NCBI GenBank assembly: GCA_910579655.1
Contig: CAJTVE010000029.1
Span: 1 to 17,358, forward strand
Reading direction: 5' to 3'
DNA: 17,358 nt
Source of the DNA: an uncultured Allobaculum sp.
Lineage (GTDB): Bacteria; Bacillota_I; Bacilli_A; Erysipelotrichales; Erysipelotrichaceae
Positions 1 through 8,468 of the stretch are shown piece by piece. The notes under the pieces are model-generated. The model was not told the DNA's origin and ran no database searches. It worked only from the letters and a program-made list of their open reading frames with translations. The position numbers and the translations under genes were made by a program. Each line of letters begins with the position of its first letter. Within the stretch, counting starts at the first letter, position 1.

Positions 1-324
1 CAGATTCAAATCTGACTTCGATGTTTCCTGATTAAATCGTTCGAAGACTTTGATATATAGAGAAGATTTAATCTTGCTTCGCGATTGCGCTACAGCGGAT
101 GTTGAAATCTCTGGAGTTGTCTTGAACAGGCTGGGGATCTTGGACTGAATTGACCGCTCTTGAAGCTTATACGGTAATTCAGCTACAGCTTGTCTAGTAA
201 GCTTACGATGACGCTTAAAGTTTGTTTTTGGGTTAACGAGATTTTCATCACTTTCGGCTTCTTGTTTCAGGATGTTCTGAAAGATTCGGCGATGCCGAGA
301 AAAAACGGGATTGGAAGATAACAT
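1..324 (-). CDS. IS4-type transposase, N-terminal fragment (runs off window)
   Basis: Reading the minus strand from the ATG at 322-324 gives 108 open codons to the window edge, so only the N-terminal part is visible. The start has a good ribosome binding site, AAAGGAG six bases upstream. The protein is basic. A segment reading RSIQSKIPSLFKTTPEIS followed by TSAVAQSRSKIK matches, from memory, the N-terminal region of IS4-family transposases, where a short helical region precedes a conserved Ser-Ala-x-x-Gln-x-Arg-x-Lys stretch. The catalytic DDE residues would lie beyond the edge, so whether the element is intact cannot be judged. The promoter-proximal end faces the Wadjet side of the window, so the right end of the insertion sequence must lie between 325 and roughly 600. 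No terminal inverted repeat could be identified without the other end. Family assignment is moderately sure. Confidence 0.65.
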   Translation of the reverse strand, partial: MLSSNPVFSRHRRIFQNILKQEAESDENLVNPKTNFKRHRKLTRQAVAELPYKLQERSIQSKIPSLFKTTPEISTSAVAQSRSKIKSSLYIKVFERFNQETSKSDLNL

Positions 325-642
325 TAGGAGCTCCTTTCGGGTATCTACCTCTCCCGATTGGCCGTGAAACGGCCACATACGGTACGGATTTTGTCAAGGC
401 CAAAAACAAAAAAAAGCAGCAAACATAACTAAATGCTTGTTGCCTTTATAAAGACTAGAATTAGAATTTGAAATCCTCCTTGGACGAACGAGGTGGATAA
501 ACCTTAACTTAGTGACATTGTCAGAATTGGAGATATACAATTCGGGATGATAGAAATGTAGTCAAAATATCTCCAGATGTTTCCAATCCTTCATTTTCTG
601 CTCTGTCAGAGACGGAAAGACGGTTTCTGATAGACCAGAGCC
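325..642. other. Gene-free stretch, probably containing the IS end
   Basis: No open frame with a plausible start was recognised. It holds a small hairpin just upstream of the transposase (GGCCGT at 360-365, ACGGCC at 369-374, loop GAA), a minus-strand terminator (402-443), and a 9-base inverted repeat, TGGAGATAT at 528-536 and ATATCTCCA at 567-575, with a 30-base spacer. The insertion-sequence boundary should lie here but is not visible. Confidence 0.5.
402..443 (-). terminator. Rho-independent terminator upstream of the transposase
   Basis: On the minus strand an imperfect 10-base stem is seen: plus-strand arms GCAGCAAACA at 416-425 and TGCTTGTTGC at 434-443, eight Watson-Crick pairs plus two mismatch or wobble positions. 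A run of eight T and further T-rich sequence follows. It lies between the dehydrogenase and the transposase start, so it would keep outside transcription from reading into the transposase, an arrangement known for several insertion sequences. Confidence 0.55.
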
Positions 643-680
643 AAAAAGAACACCTGCCGTTGTTTTCGTACAGGTGTTCT
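643..680 (-). terminator. Terminator of the hydroxyacyl-CoA dehydrogenase gene
   Basis: A perfect 10-base inverted repeat (AGAACACCTG at 647-656, CAGGTGTTCT at 671-680) is followed on the minus strand by five T. It sits about 77 bases past the stop codon at 757 and is the natural end of that transcript. Confidence 0.8.
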
Positions 681-756
681 TCAAAATTGCTCTGTAAATT
701 GTGATGAGAGTCCTTTTACGTTTCTTGTTTATCGTGTTGGAAGCTGTTGCTTCTTA

Positions 757-1668
757 TTATTTCTTTTTGCCGTAGAAGGTTTCACCGTTGGCAATCATTT
801 TATCGAGCTGCTTTTCGATGAGTTTGTAGTGGAATGGAGCAACTTCATCTGGAATGTTGACGAATTGGTGGTTGATGTTGCGGGCTGTTGGCAGACCAAC
901 GATGTCCAGAATTTCAAATGGTCCGCGCGGCGCGCCGGTTCCTTTTTTCCAGGCTTTATCAATATCTTCCGGAGTAGCAATCTCGGTGACGTACAGATCC
1001 TGCGCAGCCAGAAGGAATGGAATCAGCATAGAGTTGAGAAGATAGCCAGCTTTTTCCTTGTGCAGTTCAACCGGATCCATACCGATGGAACGAGCATATT
1101 CAACGGCTTGGTCAAATGCTTCTTGTGATGTTTCTGGCTGGGACATGATTTCAACCAGATTCTCTTTCCAGATGTGGTTTGCAAAGTGCATAGCAAGGTA
1201 GCGGGCTGGATCGCCGGTGTATTTGGCGAAAGTGGACGGAAGCATGGAAGACGAGTTCGTCAGCAGCAGTGTATTTTCTTTCAGACTTGGTTTGATTCTT
1301 TCATAGAACTCAATCTTGTCTTTTGGATCTTCAGAGACCGCTTCAATCAGGATGTCCGCATCTTTGACAGCTTCATCCAGATCCAGCGTAATTTTGATGG
1401 TTTTGAACGCTTCTTCGGCTTTTTCAATAGCCCGATCTGCATCGAATGGTTCATCTGTTTTAAAGCCAGCCGGAACCAGAGCCGGATTCTTTCTGGCTGC
1501 TTCAAGATCCGCCATGACTGCGTCCTGAACCCATTTCATTTTTGGCTGCATTCGGCCGATGCTTCCCTCAGAACGAAGCCAGATGGTTGTGTCGTTGCCG
1601 TTGTAGGCATTCATGAAGGCAATCTGCGTGCCGAGAACGCCTCCACCCGCAATTGTAACTTTTTGCAT
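757..1668 (-). CDS. 3-hydroxyacyl-CoA dehydrogenase (3-hydroxybutyryl-CoA dehydrogenase type)
   Basis: This 303-residue protein should be a cytoplasmic NAD(P)-dependent oxidoreductase that interconverts 3-hydroxyacyl-CoA and 3-ketoacyl-CoA. It starts with a Rossmann dinucleotide loop (IAGGGVLGTQIA, residues 6-17). The family's catalytic trio appears in the expected order: Ser in NSSSMLP, His in MHFANHIWKENLVEIM, and Asn in GYLLNSML. The C-terminal helical domain is present, and the length is usual for single-domain enzymes (about 280-310). I chose ATG 1668 because GAGGTG lies six bases upstream. A GTG at 1677 in the same frame falls inside that ribosome binding site and is rejected. The gene stands alone, with no thiolase, crotonase or acyl-CoA dehydrogenase beside it, so a butyrate-pathway role is not supported by context and the substrate is open. 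It ends in TAA and has its own terminator. Confidence 0.88.
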   Translation of the reverse strand: MQKVTIAGGGVLGTQIAFMNAYNGNDTTIWLRSEGSIGRMQPKMKWVQDAVMADLEAARKNPALVPAGFKTDEPFDADRAIEKAEEAFKTIKITLDLDEAVKDADILIEAVSEDPKDKIEFYERIKPSLKENTLLLTNSSSMLPSTFAKYTGDPARYLAMHFANHIWKENLVEIMSQPETSQEAFDQAVEYARSIGMDPVELHKEKAGYLLNSMLIPFLLAAQDLYVTEIATPEDIDKAWKKGTGAPRGPFEILDIVGLPTARNINHQFVNIPDEVAPFHYKLIEKQLDKMIANGETFYGKKK

Positions 1669-1721
1669 TGAAATCACCTCTACTCTTTCTTTGTCTTATT
1701 AGTTTATCCTGAATAGAGAGA

Positions 1722-1735
1722 TAAAAGCGCTTAAA
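1722..1735 (-). promoter_or_regulatory. Candidate cre-like operator upstream of the dehydrogenase
   Basis: The palindromic core AAAGCGCTT lies 54-67 bases before the dehydrogenase start. Over 14 positions it agrees with the CcpA consensus TGAAAGCGCTTTCA at about 11. Catabolite control would suit an acyl-CoA enzyme, but the match is partial and no clear -35/-10 pair was found beside it. Confidence 0.3.
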
Positions 1736-1854
1736 ATGATTTGCGAATGGTCATTTGACTTGATCTGTTGAAGAAGGTGAAAATTGCAATTTCTAATTCT
1801 TTACATGGAAATGACAATGAAAGTCTCTCCCAAGCATTCAAGGGCACTTTTTGC

Positions 1855-4800
1855 CTATTTCAGTTTTATTTCTTTGACTTCAAAACCATCTAATGACGCC
1901 CAGTTTTCACGAATGTTTTGGAGACGCATATGCATTTTGCCTACATCATCTTTGAGTAGCGTTAGGTAGTCGATGACAGGGAAGATATCAAAGATCTTTT
2001 CATTTTCTACGTCTGAAAAGGCAATAATCTGCGTATTGAATTTTTTACATATATCCGAGAAAACGTCAAGCATAGAGAAATCCTGAGTCATAGCAAATGG
2101 ATTATCCATAATCAAGAAGCTTCCTGGCAATTTCTTTCCAGCATAACTGGTCAGATCTGATCTCTGATACTGCATGATCATCAATACGAAAATAACTGCA
2201 CAAAGAAAACCTTCACCTCCACTTGTATGAACAGAATCCCATGGGAGTAGAGAGGACTTTGCTCCAAAACTGCGGATCTTGCAGATAGAAATTTCTATTG
2301 TATCGGTATCGATAATTGCCGGATAAAAGTATTTAGCCGAAAGCTTCAACTCGCAATATTCTTTAATTGTTCTGGATGGATTGTTCTTCTGGATTTCGAT
2401 CTTTCCATCTTCAATGATCTGGCTGATTTTAAGCTTGGCTAATTCCTCATTCCATAAAGGAAGGTCAATGTCCAACAAACGTCTGTTTGAACCTGAAATT
2501 CTTAGGCTCATTGGTGCATCTACGTTATCAAATTCAGAATGGATATTCCTGGCAAATCGGCAAAGATTATCATTCAGCTTCTTCTCAAGGTCACGAATAG
2601 TTTCCAGACTTTTATCAAGAGTCTGAAGATGACGTTCAAGATAATCAACACTTTGCCGGATGGCTTCTAAATGCTCTTTATTTCGCAGACCTGGAAGATG
2701 CTGCTCTATCTGCACGTTGACGATATCTTTAAGTGCCGTTTGATCTACTGGCAGTGAAACGGAATATTTCTGCAGGTTATTGATAACTGTTTCGGTTTTT
2801 CTACGAATATCTTTTTCAATACGGGAACTTTCAGAGCGCAACTTGTTACAGGTGTTGGTGATTTCACCAATATCTTCGTTGCATAGCTGAAATGTGATTT
2901 TTGGAGTAAGAGCGTCTTTTTCAAGACTATGGGCCTGCAAATAGCTTTTTAATTTATTTAGTCGCTCTAAGTTGTCTGTCTGTTGCACCACCAATAGACA
3001 GTTTTCTTCCTTGTACCTTTTGAGCAGTTCTTTGATTCCGCTGAGATCGTGAGTAACTGGAGAAAACAAAACGGTCCTTCCTATTTCCTTCTGAATGGTT
3101 TCCAATTTTTCTTCCCATCGCCTGTTGAGATTGGAGCACTGACTAATCAGATCTTCGTGCTCGGAATTGAGGTCTTTTATTTCCTTGGCGAGCTGATTAC
3201 AGGTTTTACCTGCTTTATCATAAGATTGATAGTCATAGTGTATTTTTAGAAGTTCGTCCTTCGTTAAATGACTGTTAGTCAGTTCTGTACTAATAAAATC
3301 ATTACTTAATTTTAGCTGTGAATTCAGAGTATCTAACTCTTCTTGAAGCTGACTAAGCGGTGTTTCACGAAGTTGGTTTTTCAGACTAGTGGCTTGGATT
3401 TTTGCTTTTTCAAAGTTGTGCTCAAAATCTGGTGGATTTTCAGGCATTTTGCTTTCATTCCATTGGCGTTGCTCGTTTTCTAAACTATTGATCTGACTTC
3501 TCTGACTGATAATCTGGTTATTTGTCACACTTTGGAGGTAATAATGTTCTTCTAAATCTGCATTCGCTTCTGAAATCTGCTCAGTAAGTTCTTCCGTATA
3601 AGCTTCTAATTCTCCAATCGCACAATACTTTTCTTCTATTTTTGGAAATCTGTCAGAAACTTGCTTCCAGTCAGTGAGTAGGCTTCTTGTAAGCGAAAGG
3701 TTATTTGTAGTCTTATTCTGCAAATTCTCAAGATCATCGATCAGAAAGTCGTTTTTTTTGAGTGCCTGCTGAGTTTCGATTCTTTCAAATTGAAGATCTT
3801 CTTTCTTTTGCTCGAATGAGTGCAGCTTATTTATAAGTTGCTCTTCAGAGTCTGCATTCCAGTCCTGACTTTGTAAAGAACCCTGTAAGCGATAGTATTC
3901 TTCAATTTCCTTCTTGAATCTATTAATATCTTCTTCAGCTTGCTGAACTTTATTTTCTAGAGAAACCATTTTGTTGTGCGTTCTTTCTGCATCCAAGATT
4001 TCTTCATCGAGTCTGGTATAGAAAGCATCTGAAAGAAGGGGAGCTTTTGTAAGGTTTTCTGGGCTGTCAAAACGAATTAAGGAGCTCGACTGCAGGTTCG
4101 ACTTTTCAAATTCTGTTAGAATTTTGTTTCTATAGTCCTTATCTACAATGACGCTGAAAGCAAATAGAGGATGGGTTTTCAAAATAGCTTGTTTTTCAGC
4201 ATGATTTAAAGCTCGATTTTGGCGGAGCCATTCAATTCCAGTAAGAGCTTCGTATCCCATTTCTTCGATTTTTGTTTTCATCTCTTCGCTCAGACCTGAA
4301 TTGACACCGCTTTTAAGATTTCGCATAGTCTGTTCAAGCTGAGGAATGGTTTTCAGCTGATGGTCAATCCGCCTGTTGAGCTGATTGATACGTTTTTCAA
4401 TCGAACTACAAAGAAAACTGGTGTTCCATAGATGCCCGAAAGGAAGGCTTAGGCGTTTGACGAGATTTTGCCGCTCAGTTTTGTCATTCATAAGCTTGGA
4501 AAGCTGGTTTTGAATCTCTTTCTGTTTATCGGGTAATGCTTCCAGCTCATTAGAAATTTGTTGTTCTCTACTCTGTAGTTCTGATTTGGTTTTTATCAGA
4601 CTACTATATTTTTGCTTTAATTCATTATCTCTATTTATTAGTTTTTTAAGATAATCATTTTGGCAGGCAATCTCGTTAGCAATAACTGTTTTTATGACAA
4701 TCGGTTTAAAAGATTCATACTGGAATCGACTTCTGTTGCTGTCATATAAAGAATTGATTAGATTACAAAAATCACGAACGTCTTCCTTGTTATTGTCAAT

Positions 4801-6234
4801 CTGACGAGATGTCCGACTTTTATCATTTTCTAAATTTCTGATCTCCTCTACCAGATTGGATATTTCTTTCCCAATACCTTCTCGACAATCATTTAAGTTT
4901 TCAAGTTCAGTGTTCTTCTCCTCAATCTGAGTTTTGTATTCTTCAAAAAGCCAACTTCCGATAGTATCAAGAAGCAATTGCTGTTCGTTTTTGCTTATTT
5001 GTGCGTAATTGATTTTGGCTTTCAACTTCTCAATGTTTCGGATCCGGTCTTGCTGCTGGTCGTAGTTGAATTTGAGATTAAGAAGGGTTTTTATTCGTTC
5101 TGCTTGATCAAGCTTTGCTTTGACCGCTTCAATCCGCTCATGTAATTTATTCTTGTTTTTGAGTTGACGCTCGTAGTCTTCTTTACATTGCTCAAATTCA
5201 ATGGTCAACTTTTCATGAGTTGCTTCTAAGATGATGTTCTTGCTGAGATCTAGCTTACTTTTAAGCTGATTGAGAAGTTCTTCTATCCGTTCCTTTTCAA
5301 CAAACATTGACCAGATATAACCGTCATATTGATCAAGAAGTTCGTCACGTTTAACATATAACTCATGGATTTTTTCAGCTTCATTTCTAGATTTTTCCAG
5401 CTGATTTTTACAACTCTGGGTGATCGAACGATTATCCAGCTTTTTCTTGTTGCTTAGCCAGCCCGTTAAAAAATCCACCATCTCTTTCGCAAGGGTTTCG
5501 ACCTGGCTTCCTCCACTTTGATAGTCTAATTTGGAAATAATTGCCGGCAAGATATAGCTGGAAATAATGTTTTTCTGACGAGGGTTGTTTTCCATGAATT
5601 TTGTTATTCCACTTTCTCCATGGTTAAACTCACGGGATTGCAACATTTCCAGAATAGAGAATCCATAAGATACAAGCCGCTCTTGATAGCTTGTTCTTCC
5701 GGTTTTATCCATCAGGTTATAACTGGAAAAATATCCCTTAGAGTGAGCATCCGCCTGACTCATCCATTCATTACCTTGTTTCCAAGAACAAAGATAGCGC
5801 CCATCTTCTTTGGTATAAACAAGAGGGAGTTTTTTGATCGAATAAGTATCTTCAGCATCATATTCGTTAATCCAGGATTTGATTGCCATATTCGATGGAG
5901 TCTTTTCTCCCTCACGAAGTCTTGCCATAATACCTGTCTGTAATAAGCGATCACTTCCGTCTAATTGCCACTCAGCAACGATGAACCCTGGGTAACCAGG
6001 GCTGAAAAAATCACAGAAATCACGACGTTTACCATTTAAGGTAAAAGCCCTCTGATCTGCTCTGGTTAAGAAGAGGTTGTGAATCATCTGAATGATGATC
6101 GATTTTCCTCCGCCATTGACAAGTTTGACTAGAAGATCCTTTCCTTCAGGCTCTAAGCAGAGATCATCGATCATACTATCCTTTGGCTGGCCATATTCGA
6201 TATTGACCAAGCGCAATACTTTTAATTTAGGCAT
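1855..6234 (-). CDS. jetC: Wadjet defence protein JetC (MksB/MukB-like SMC ATPase)
   Basis: This 1459-residue protein should be the motor ATPase of a Wadjet plasmid-restriction complex, dimerising and extruding DNA loops with JetA and JetB. The N-terminal head carries a Walker A motif, NGGGKS (residues 40-45). Two very long coiled coils (about 240-650 and 750-1250, rich in Glu, Lys, Leu, Gln) flank a globular hinge-like part at about 655-750. The C-terminal head has the ABC signature SGGEG (S1338) and a Walker B, FLIMDNPFA, with Asp1377 followed by Asn1378 where most SMC proteins have the catalytic Glu. ATG 6234 has AGGGG upstream and overlaps the jetB stop by 8 bases. Codon choice is AT-rich, unlike proBA, which suggests horizontal gain. 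No clear terminator was found after the TAA. The long head-coil-hinge-coil-head plan rules out RecN or Rad50 less firmly than context does; the four-gene set makes JetC the best call. Confidence 0.9.
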   Translation of the reverse strand: MPKLKVLRLVNIEYGQPKDSMIDDLCLEPEGKDLLVKLVNGGGKSIIIQMIHNLFLTRADQRAFTLNGKRRDFCDFFSPGYPGFIVAEWQLDGSDRLLQTGIMARLREGEKTPSNMAIKSWINEYDAEDTYSIKKLPLVYTKEDGRYLCSWKQGNEWMSQADAHSKGYFSSYNLMDKTGRTSYQERLVSYGFSILEMLQSREFNHGESGITKFMENNPRQKNIISSYILPAIISKLDYQSGGSQVETLAKEMVDFLTGWLSNKKKLDNRSITQSCKNQLEKSRNEAEKIHELYVKRDELLDQYDGYIWSMFVEKERIEELLNQLKSKLDLSKNIILEATHEKLTIEFEQCKEDYERQLKNKNKLHERIEAVKAKLDQAERIKTLLNLKFNYDQQQDRIRNIEKLKAKINYAQISKNEQQLLLDTIGSWLFEEYKTQIEEKNTELENLNDCREGIGKEISNLVEEIRNLENDKSRTSRQIDNNKEDVRDFCNLINSLYDSNRSRFQYESFKPIVIKTVIANEIACQNDYLKKLINRDNELKQKYSSLIKTKSELQSREQQISNELEALPDKQKEIQNQLSKLMNDKTERQNLVKRLSLPFGHLWNTSFLCSSIEKRINQLNRRIDHQLKTIPQLEQTMRNLKSGVNSGLSEEMKTKIEEMGYEALTGIEWLRQNRALNHAEKQAILKTHPLFAFSVIVDKDYRNKILTEFEKSNLQSSSLIRFDSPENLTKAPLLSDAFYTRLDEEILDAERTHNKMVSLENKVQQAEEDINRFKKEIEEYYRLQGSLQSQDWNADSEEQLINKLHSFEQKKEDLQFERIETQQALKKNDFLIDDLENLQNKTTNNLSLTRSLLTDWKQVSDRFPKIEEKYCAIGELEAYTEELTEQISEANADLEEHYYLQSVTNNQIISQRSQINSLENEQRQWNESKMPENPPDFEHNFEKAKIQATSLKNQLRETPLSQLQEELDTLNSQLKLSNDFISTELTNSHLTKDELLKIHYDYQSYDKAGKTCNQLAKEIKDLNSEHEDLISQCSNLNRRWEEKLETIQKEIGRTVLFSPVTHDLSGIKELLKRYKEENCLLVVQQTDNLERLNKLKSYLQAHSLEKDALTPKITFQLCNEDIGEITNTCNKLRSESSRIEKDIRRKTETVINNLQKYSVSLPVDQTALKDIVNVQIEQHLPGLRNKEHLEAIRQSVDYLERHLQTLDKSLETIRDLEKKLNDNLCRFARNIHSEFDNVDAPMSLRISGSNRRLLDIDLPLWNEELAKLKISQIIEDGKIEIQKNNPSRTIKEYCELKLSAKYFYPAIIDTDTIEISICKIRSFGAKSSLLPWDSVHTSGGEGFLCAVIFVLMIMQYQRSDLTSYAGKKLPGSFLIMDNPFAMTQDFSMLDVFSDICKKFNTQIIAFSDVENEKIFDIFPVIDYLTLLKDDVGKMHMRLQNIRENWASLDGFEVKEIKLK

Positions 6235-6913
6235 TGGATCCCCTTTCTGCTAGCCGATAGAGCCGTTCACAAAGTACTTCATTTTCCATAAGTGCTTCAA
6301 TGCGGGCTTCTCCCTCGCTGGTTAAAGAAACTGCCGGCTCGAGTTCTTTATCGTATTCCAAAATGTTTTGGGCGCATAGAAAGACACGAATCTTGTCGAC
6401 AAATCGTGCCCTATCTTTATCGTTTGGATCGTTAAAATCTGCACCTTTACTTAAATAGAACTCACGAAGCTGTTTAATAAACATGGCATCTTCTTCATTT
6501 TCAAATCCCTCGGTGGAAGAGAGGACTTCAGCGATGCGGTTAGTCCAGTCTTCAAGACGGACAAAATCCCTCTGACGGATCGTTTTGGAAGAACTTGGAT
6601 AAAACATGCTGAAAAGAATCAGAATTGACAGCATAGAAAGCTGGTATTCGTCTTCAACTGGATTTGCTTTTGTCCAATGAAGTTTTCTTTTCAGTTCTTG
6701 CTTATCATAGGAGAGCCATTTGTTCTTTTCAGTAGGAATCAGATAGACCCTCATATTGTGGGTGAGCAGCCGGCAGTCGACTCCATAGCAAAGCTGAGTG
6801 ATTTCCTGCTTTTCTGGATCGACATCAAGATAGGCTTGCCAATCATCGTCATCTATAGCTATATGACGGTTGACTAGCATCTTATTAAAGACTCTCAGCG
6901 TTTCTTCATTCAC
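6227..6913 (-). CDS. jetB: Wadjet defence protein JetB (MksE/MukE-like KITE subunit)
   Basis: This 228-residue protein is mixed helix and strand with no catalytic motif, and is acidic and polar overall. Its size and its place between a kleisin-like and an SMC-like gene fit JetB. In Wadjet that KITE protein binds the kleisin and contacts DNA. Family assignment rests mainly on operon position and length, because KITE proteins have little recognisable sequence. The frame is open up to 6979, but the best start is GTG 6911-6913. It has AAAGGAGAG just upstream and overlaps the end of jetA (TGA at 6906-6908) by 8 bases, whereas the far-upstream ATG would lie deep inside jetA and has no such site. 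Its own stop (TAA at 6227-6229) overlaps jetC by 8 bases, so translation of A, B and C is probably coupled, keeping subunit ratios fixed. Confidence 0.8.
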   Translation of the reverse strand: MNEETLRVFNKMLVNRHIAIDDDDWQAYLDVDPEKQEITQLCYGVDCRLLTHNMRVYLIPTEKNKWLSYDKQELKRKLHWTKANPVEDEYQLSMLSILILFSMFYPSSSKTIRQRDFVRLEDWTNRIAEVLSSTEGFENEEDAMFIKQLREFYLSKGADFNDPNDKDRARFVDKIRVFLCAQNILEYDKELEPAVSLTSEGEARIEALMENEVLCERLYRLAERGSNA

Positions 6914-8468
6914 GGGCTTCTCTCCTTTCAAGATAGAATTCAAGATTAAGGCACGACAGACCATAGTCATCATCCTCATAGGGGTGAAAAACGATCGTGT
7001 CTGAGAGTTTATTGAAGCGTAGTTTGGTATAGATGCCTGCTGGGTCGAATTCTGTAAAGGTTTTTCGAATCAGACCATAGTAGGAAGGAATATTCTCATG
7101 GAATGGGTACAAGTCGGCATCTTCTTTGAGTTGGTCCAGATCGATGAATTCGCGCCTGCGAAAGATGGAAAGAAACTGTTTGACTTGTGTCAGAGTTCCG
7201 AACCGATCAAGAAAGCCGTCTTTCAGAGTGACCGGCTCTCCATCTTGTTCAATCAGCTTTAAAAGGAGGTCTTTTAAAGCCGGATTGATGATAGAAAGAT
7301 TCTTTTTCTGCTCAGCAAGGCGCTCGTTGTAAGTATCGGAAATATTCTCATTAATAAGTCCAGCAGGTATATCATCTTCATGTTCAATGCGTGGATGAAA
7401 GGCAAACATTTGTTCTTCATTGATCTGCAGATTTGGGTCAAAAAAAACGAAAGAGAGAACATCAGCAATGGTTTCAAGCTGGTGAGGATGCTTAGTAAAA
7501 GAATCAAGAAATAATTTCTTATAAGAACGCAGACTGTAGAAAGAAGCGGCTTGTTCGAAAAGCTGTTCGTGGTAGACACGAAGAAAATCACTGAACTCTG
7601 CACTGGTGCGAGAAATCTCTACTGCCAATTTCCCAAGAACCTTCTGAATAGTTTCCAGCCACGAAAGATTACGCATGTTTGTCTGATCAAGTTTAAGATC
7701 AGTTTCTCTACGCACTGTACGTGTAAGGTCATTAATTCGATTGAGCACGACAATTGTCTGTTCGTCTAATGTTTGTCCACTGCTATTTATCTGATTGATC
7801 GTTCTTTGAATTTCCTCTTCAATGCTGTCAACCGTAAACGGTCGGATGTTTTCGATTATATGGCTTTTTTGCTCTTTTAGATGGCGCCTCATTTGCTGGA
7901 GCTGCAGACGAAGGTCTTCGAGAGTTTTACTGGCTCTGTCGTAATGGGCACTTTTAAGTTCTTCACAAAAACGAAGGGTCATTATCGAAATTTTCATATT
8001 ATCTTCGACTTCAAGTGTCAACATATATAGATGAAATCCGTCATTACCTATGGTATAGACGGAGTTACCATCTTTTGTTTTGCGGTCTACGTAGCGAACC
8101 CCCTCGCTCCAGTCATCAATTCCTGGACGCAAATGAAATGGTGATCCGTTGTTGCAAAGTGTATTGATGAGAAAGAGACTGGTGAGTTTTTCAGCTTGTT
8201 CCATAGTGATTGGGTTATTAAAGACATCTCTACAAAACGAATGGATAAACTGCATGACAGTTGTCTTTGTGCAATCCTCATTTTTAAACGTTTTGTCAAT
8301 AATCAGGCGAAGAAGAGCAAAAAGCATAACCAGCTGATGTTCTTCTCCTTCAAGACCATTAGCAGAAAAACTGGCTTGCTTACTATGGAGGGAAGAAAGC
8401 AGGCAATCGATCAAAGCAAGCATGGGCATACGTGGCTTGAGGTCATTTTTGATTTCAAGAGGTGTCAT
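6906..8468 (-). CDS. jetA: Wadjet defence protein JetA (MksF/MukF-like kleisin subunit)
   Basis: This 520-residue protein probably bridges the two JetC heads as the kleisin. It is largely helical. An N-terminal winged-helix-like part (about 1-170) is followed by a long helical or coiled-coil middle (about 170-300, e.g. LEDLRLQLQQMRRHLKEQK) and a C-terminal globular part with an acidic stretch, HPYEDDDYG, near the end. No enzyme motif is seen. The start ATG 8466-8468 forms an ATGA overlap with the jetD stop (TGA 8465-8467) and has GGAGA upstream. An ATG at 8507 in the same frame lies inside jetD, lacks this arrangement and is not preferred. Order and size match JetA of Wadjet operons. Sequence recognition alone is weaker than for jetC or jetD, so context carries much of the call. 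Confidence 0.82.
   Translation of the reverse strand: MTPLEIKNDLKPRMPMLALIDCLLSSLHSKQASFSANGLEGEEHQLVMLFALLRLIIDKTFKNEDCTKTTVMQFIHSFCRDVFNNPITMEQAEKLTSLFLINTLCNNGSPFHLRPGIDDWSEGVRYVDRKTKDGNSVYTIGNDGFHLYMLTLEVEDNMKISIMTLRFCEELKSAHYDRASKTLEDLRLQLQQMRRHLKEQKSHIIENIRPFTVDSIEEEIQRTINQINSSGQTLDEQTIVVLNRINDLTRTVRRETDLKLDQTNMRNLSWLETIQKVLGKLAVEISRTSAEFSDFLRVYHEQLFEQAASFYSLRSYKKLFLDSFTKHPHQLETIADVLSFVFFDPNLQINEEQMFAFHPRIEHEDDIPAGLINENISDTYNERLAEQKKNLSIINPALKDLLLKLIEQDGEPVTLKDGFLDRFGTLTQVKQFLSIFRRREFIDLDQLKEDADLYPFHENIPSYYGLIRKTFTEFDPAGIYTKLRFNKLSDTIVFHPYEDDDYGLSCLNLEFYLERREARE

Noticed and set aside
1174..1671. 165-codon plus-strand frame over the dehydrogenase
   Set aside because: It is antisense to a well-supported gene, its residues are rich in Phe, Ile and Arg in the manner of a reverse-complement shadow, and no start signal is present.
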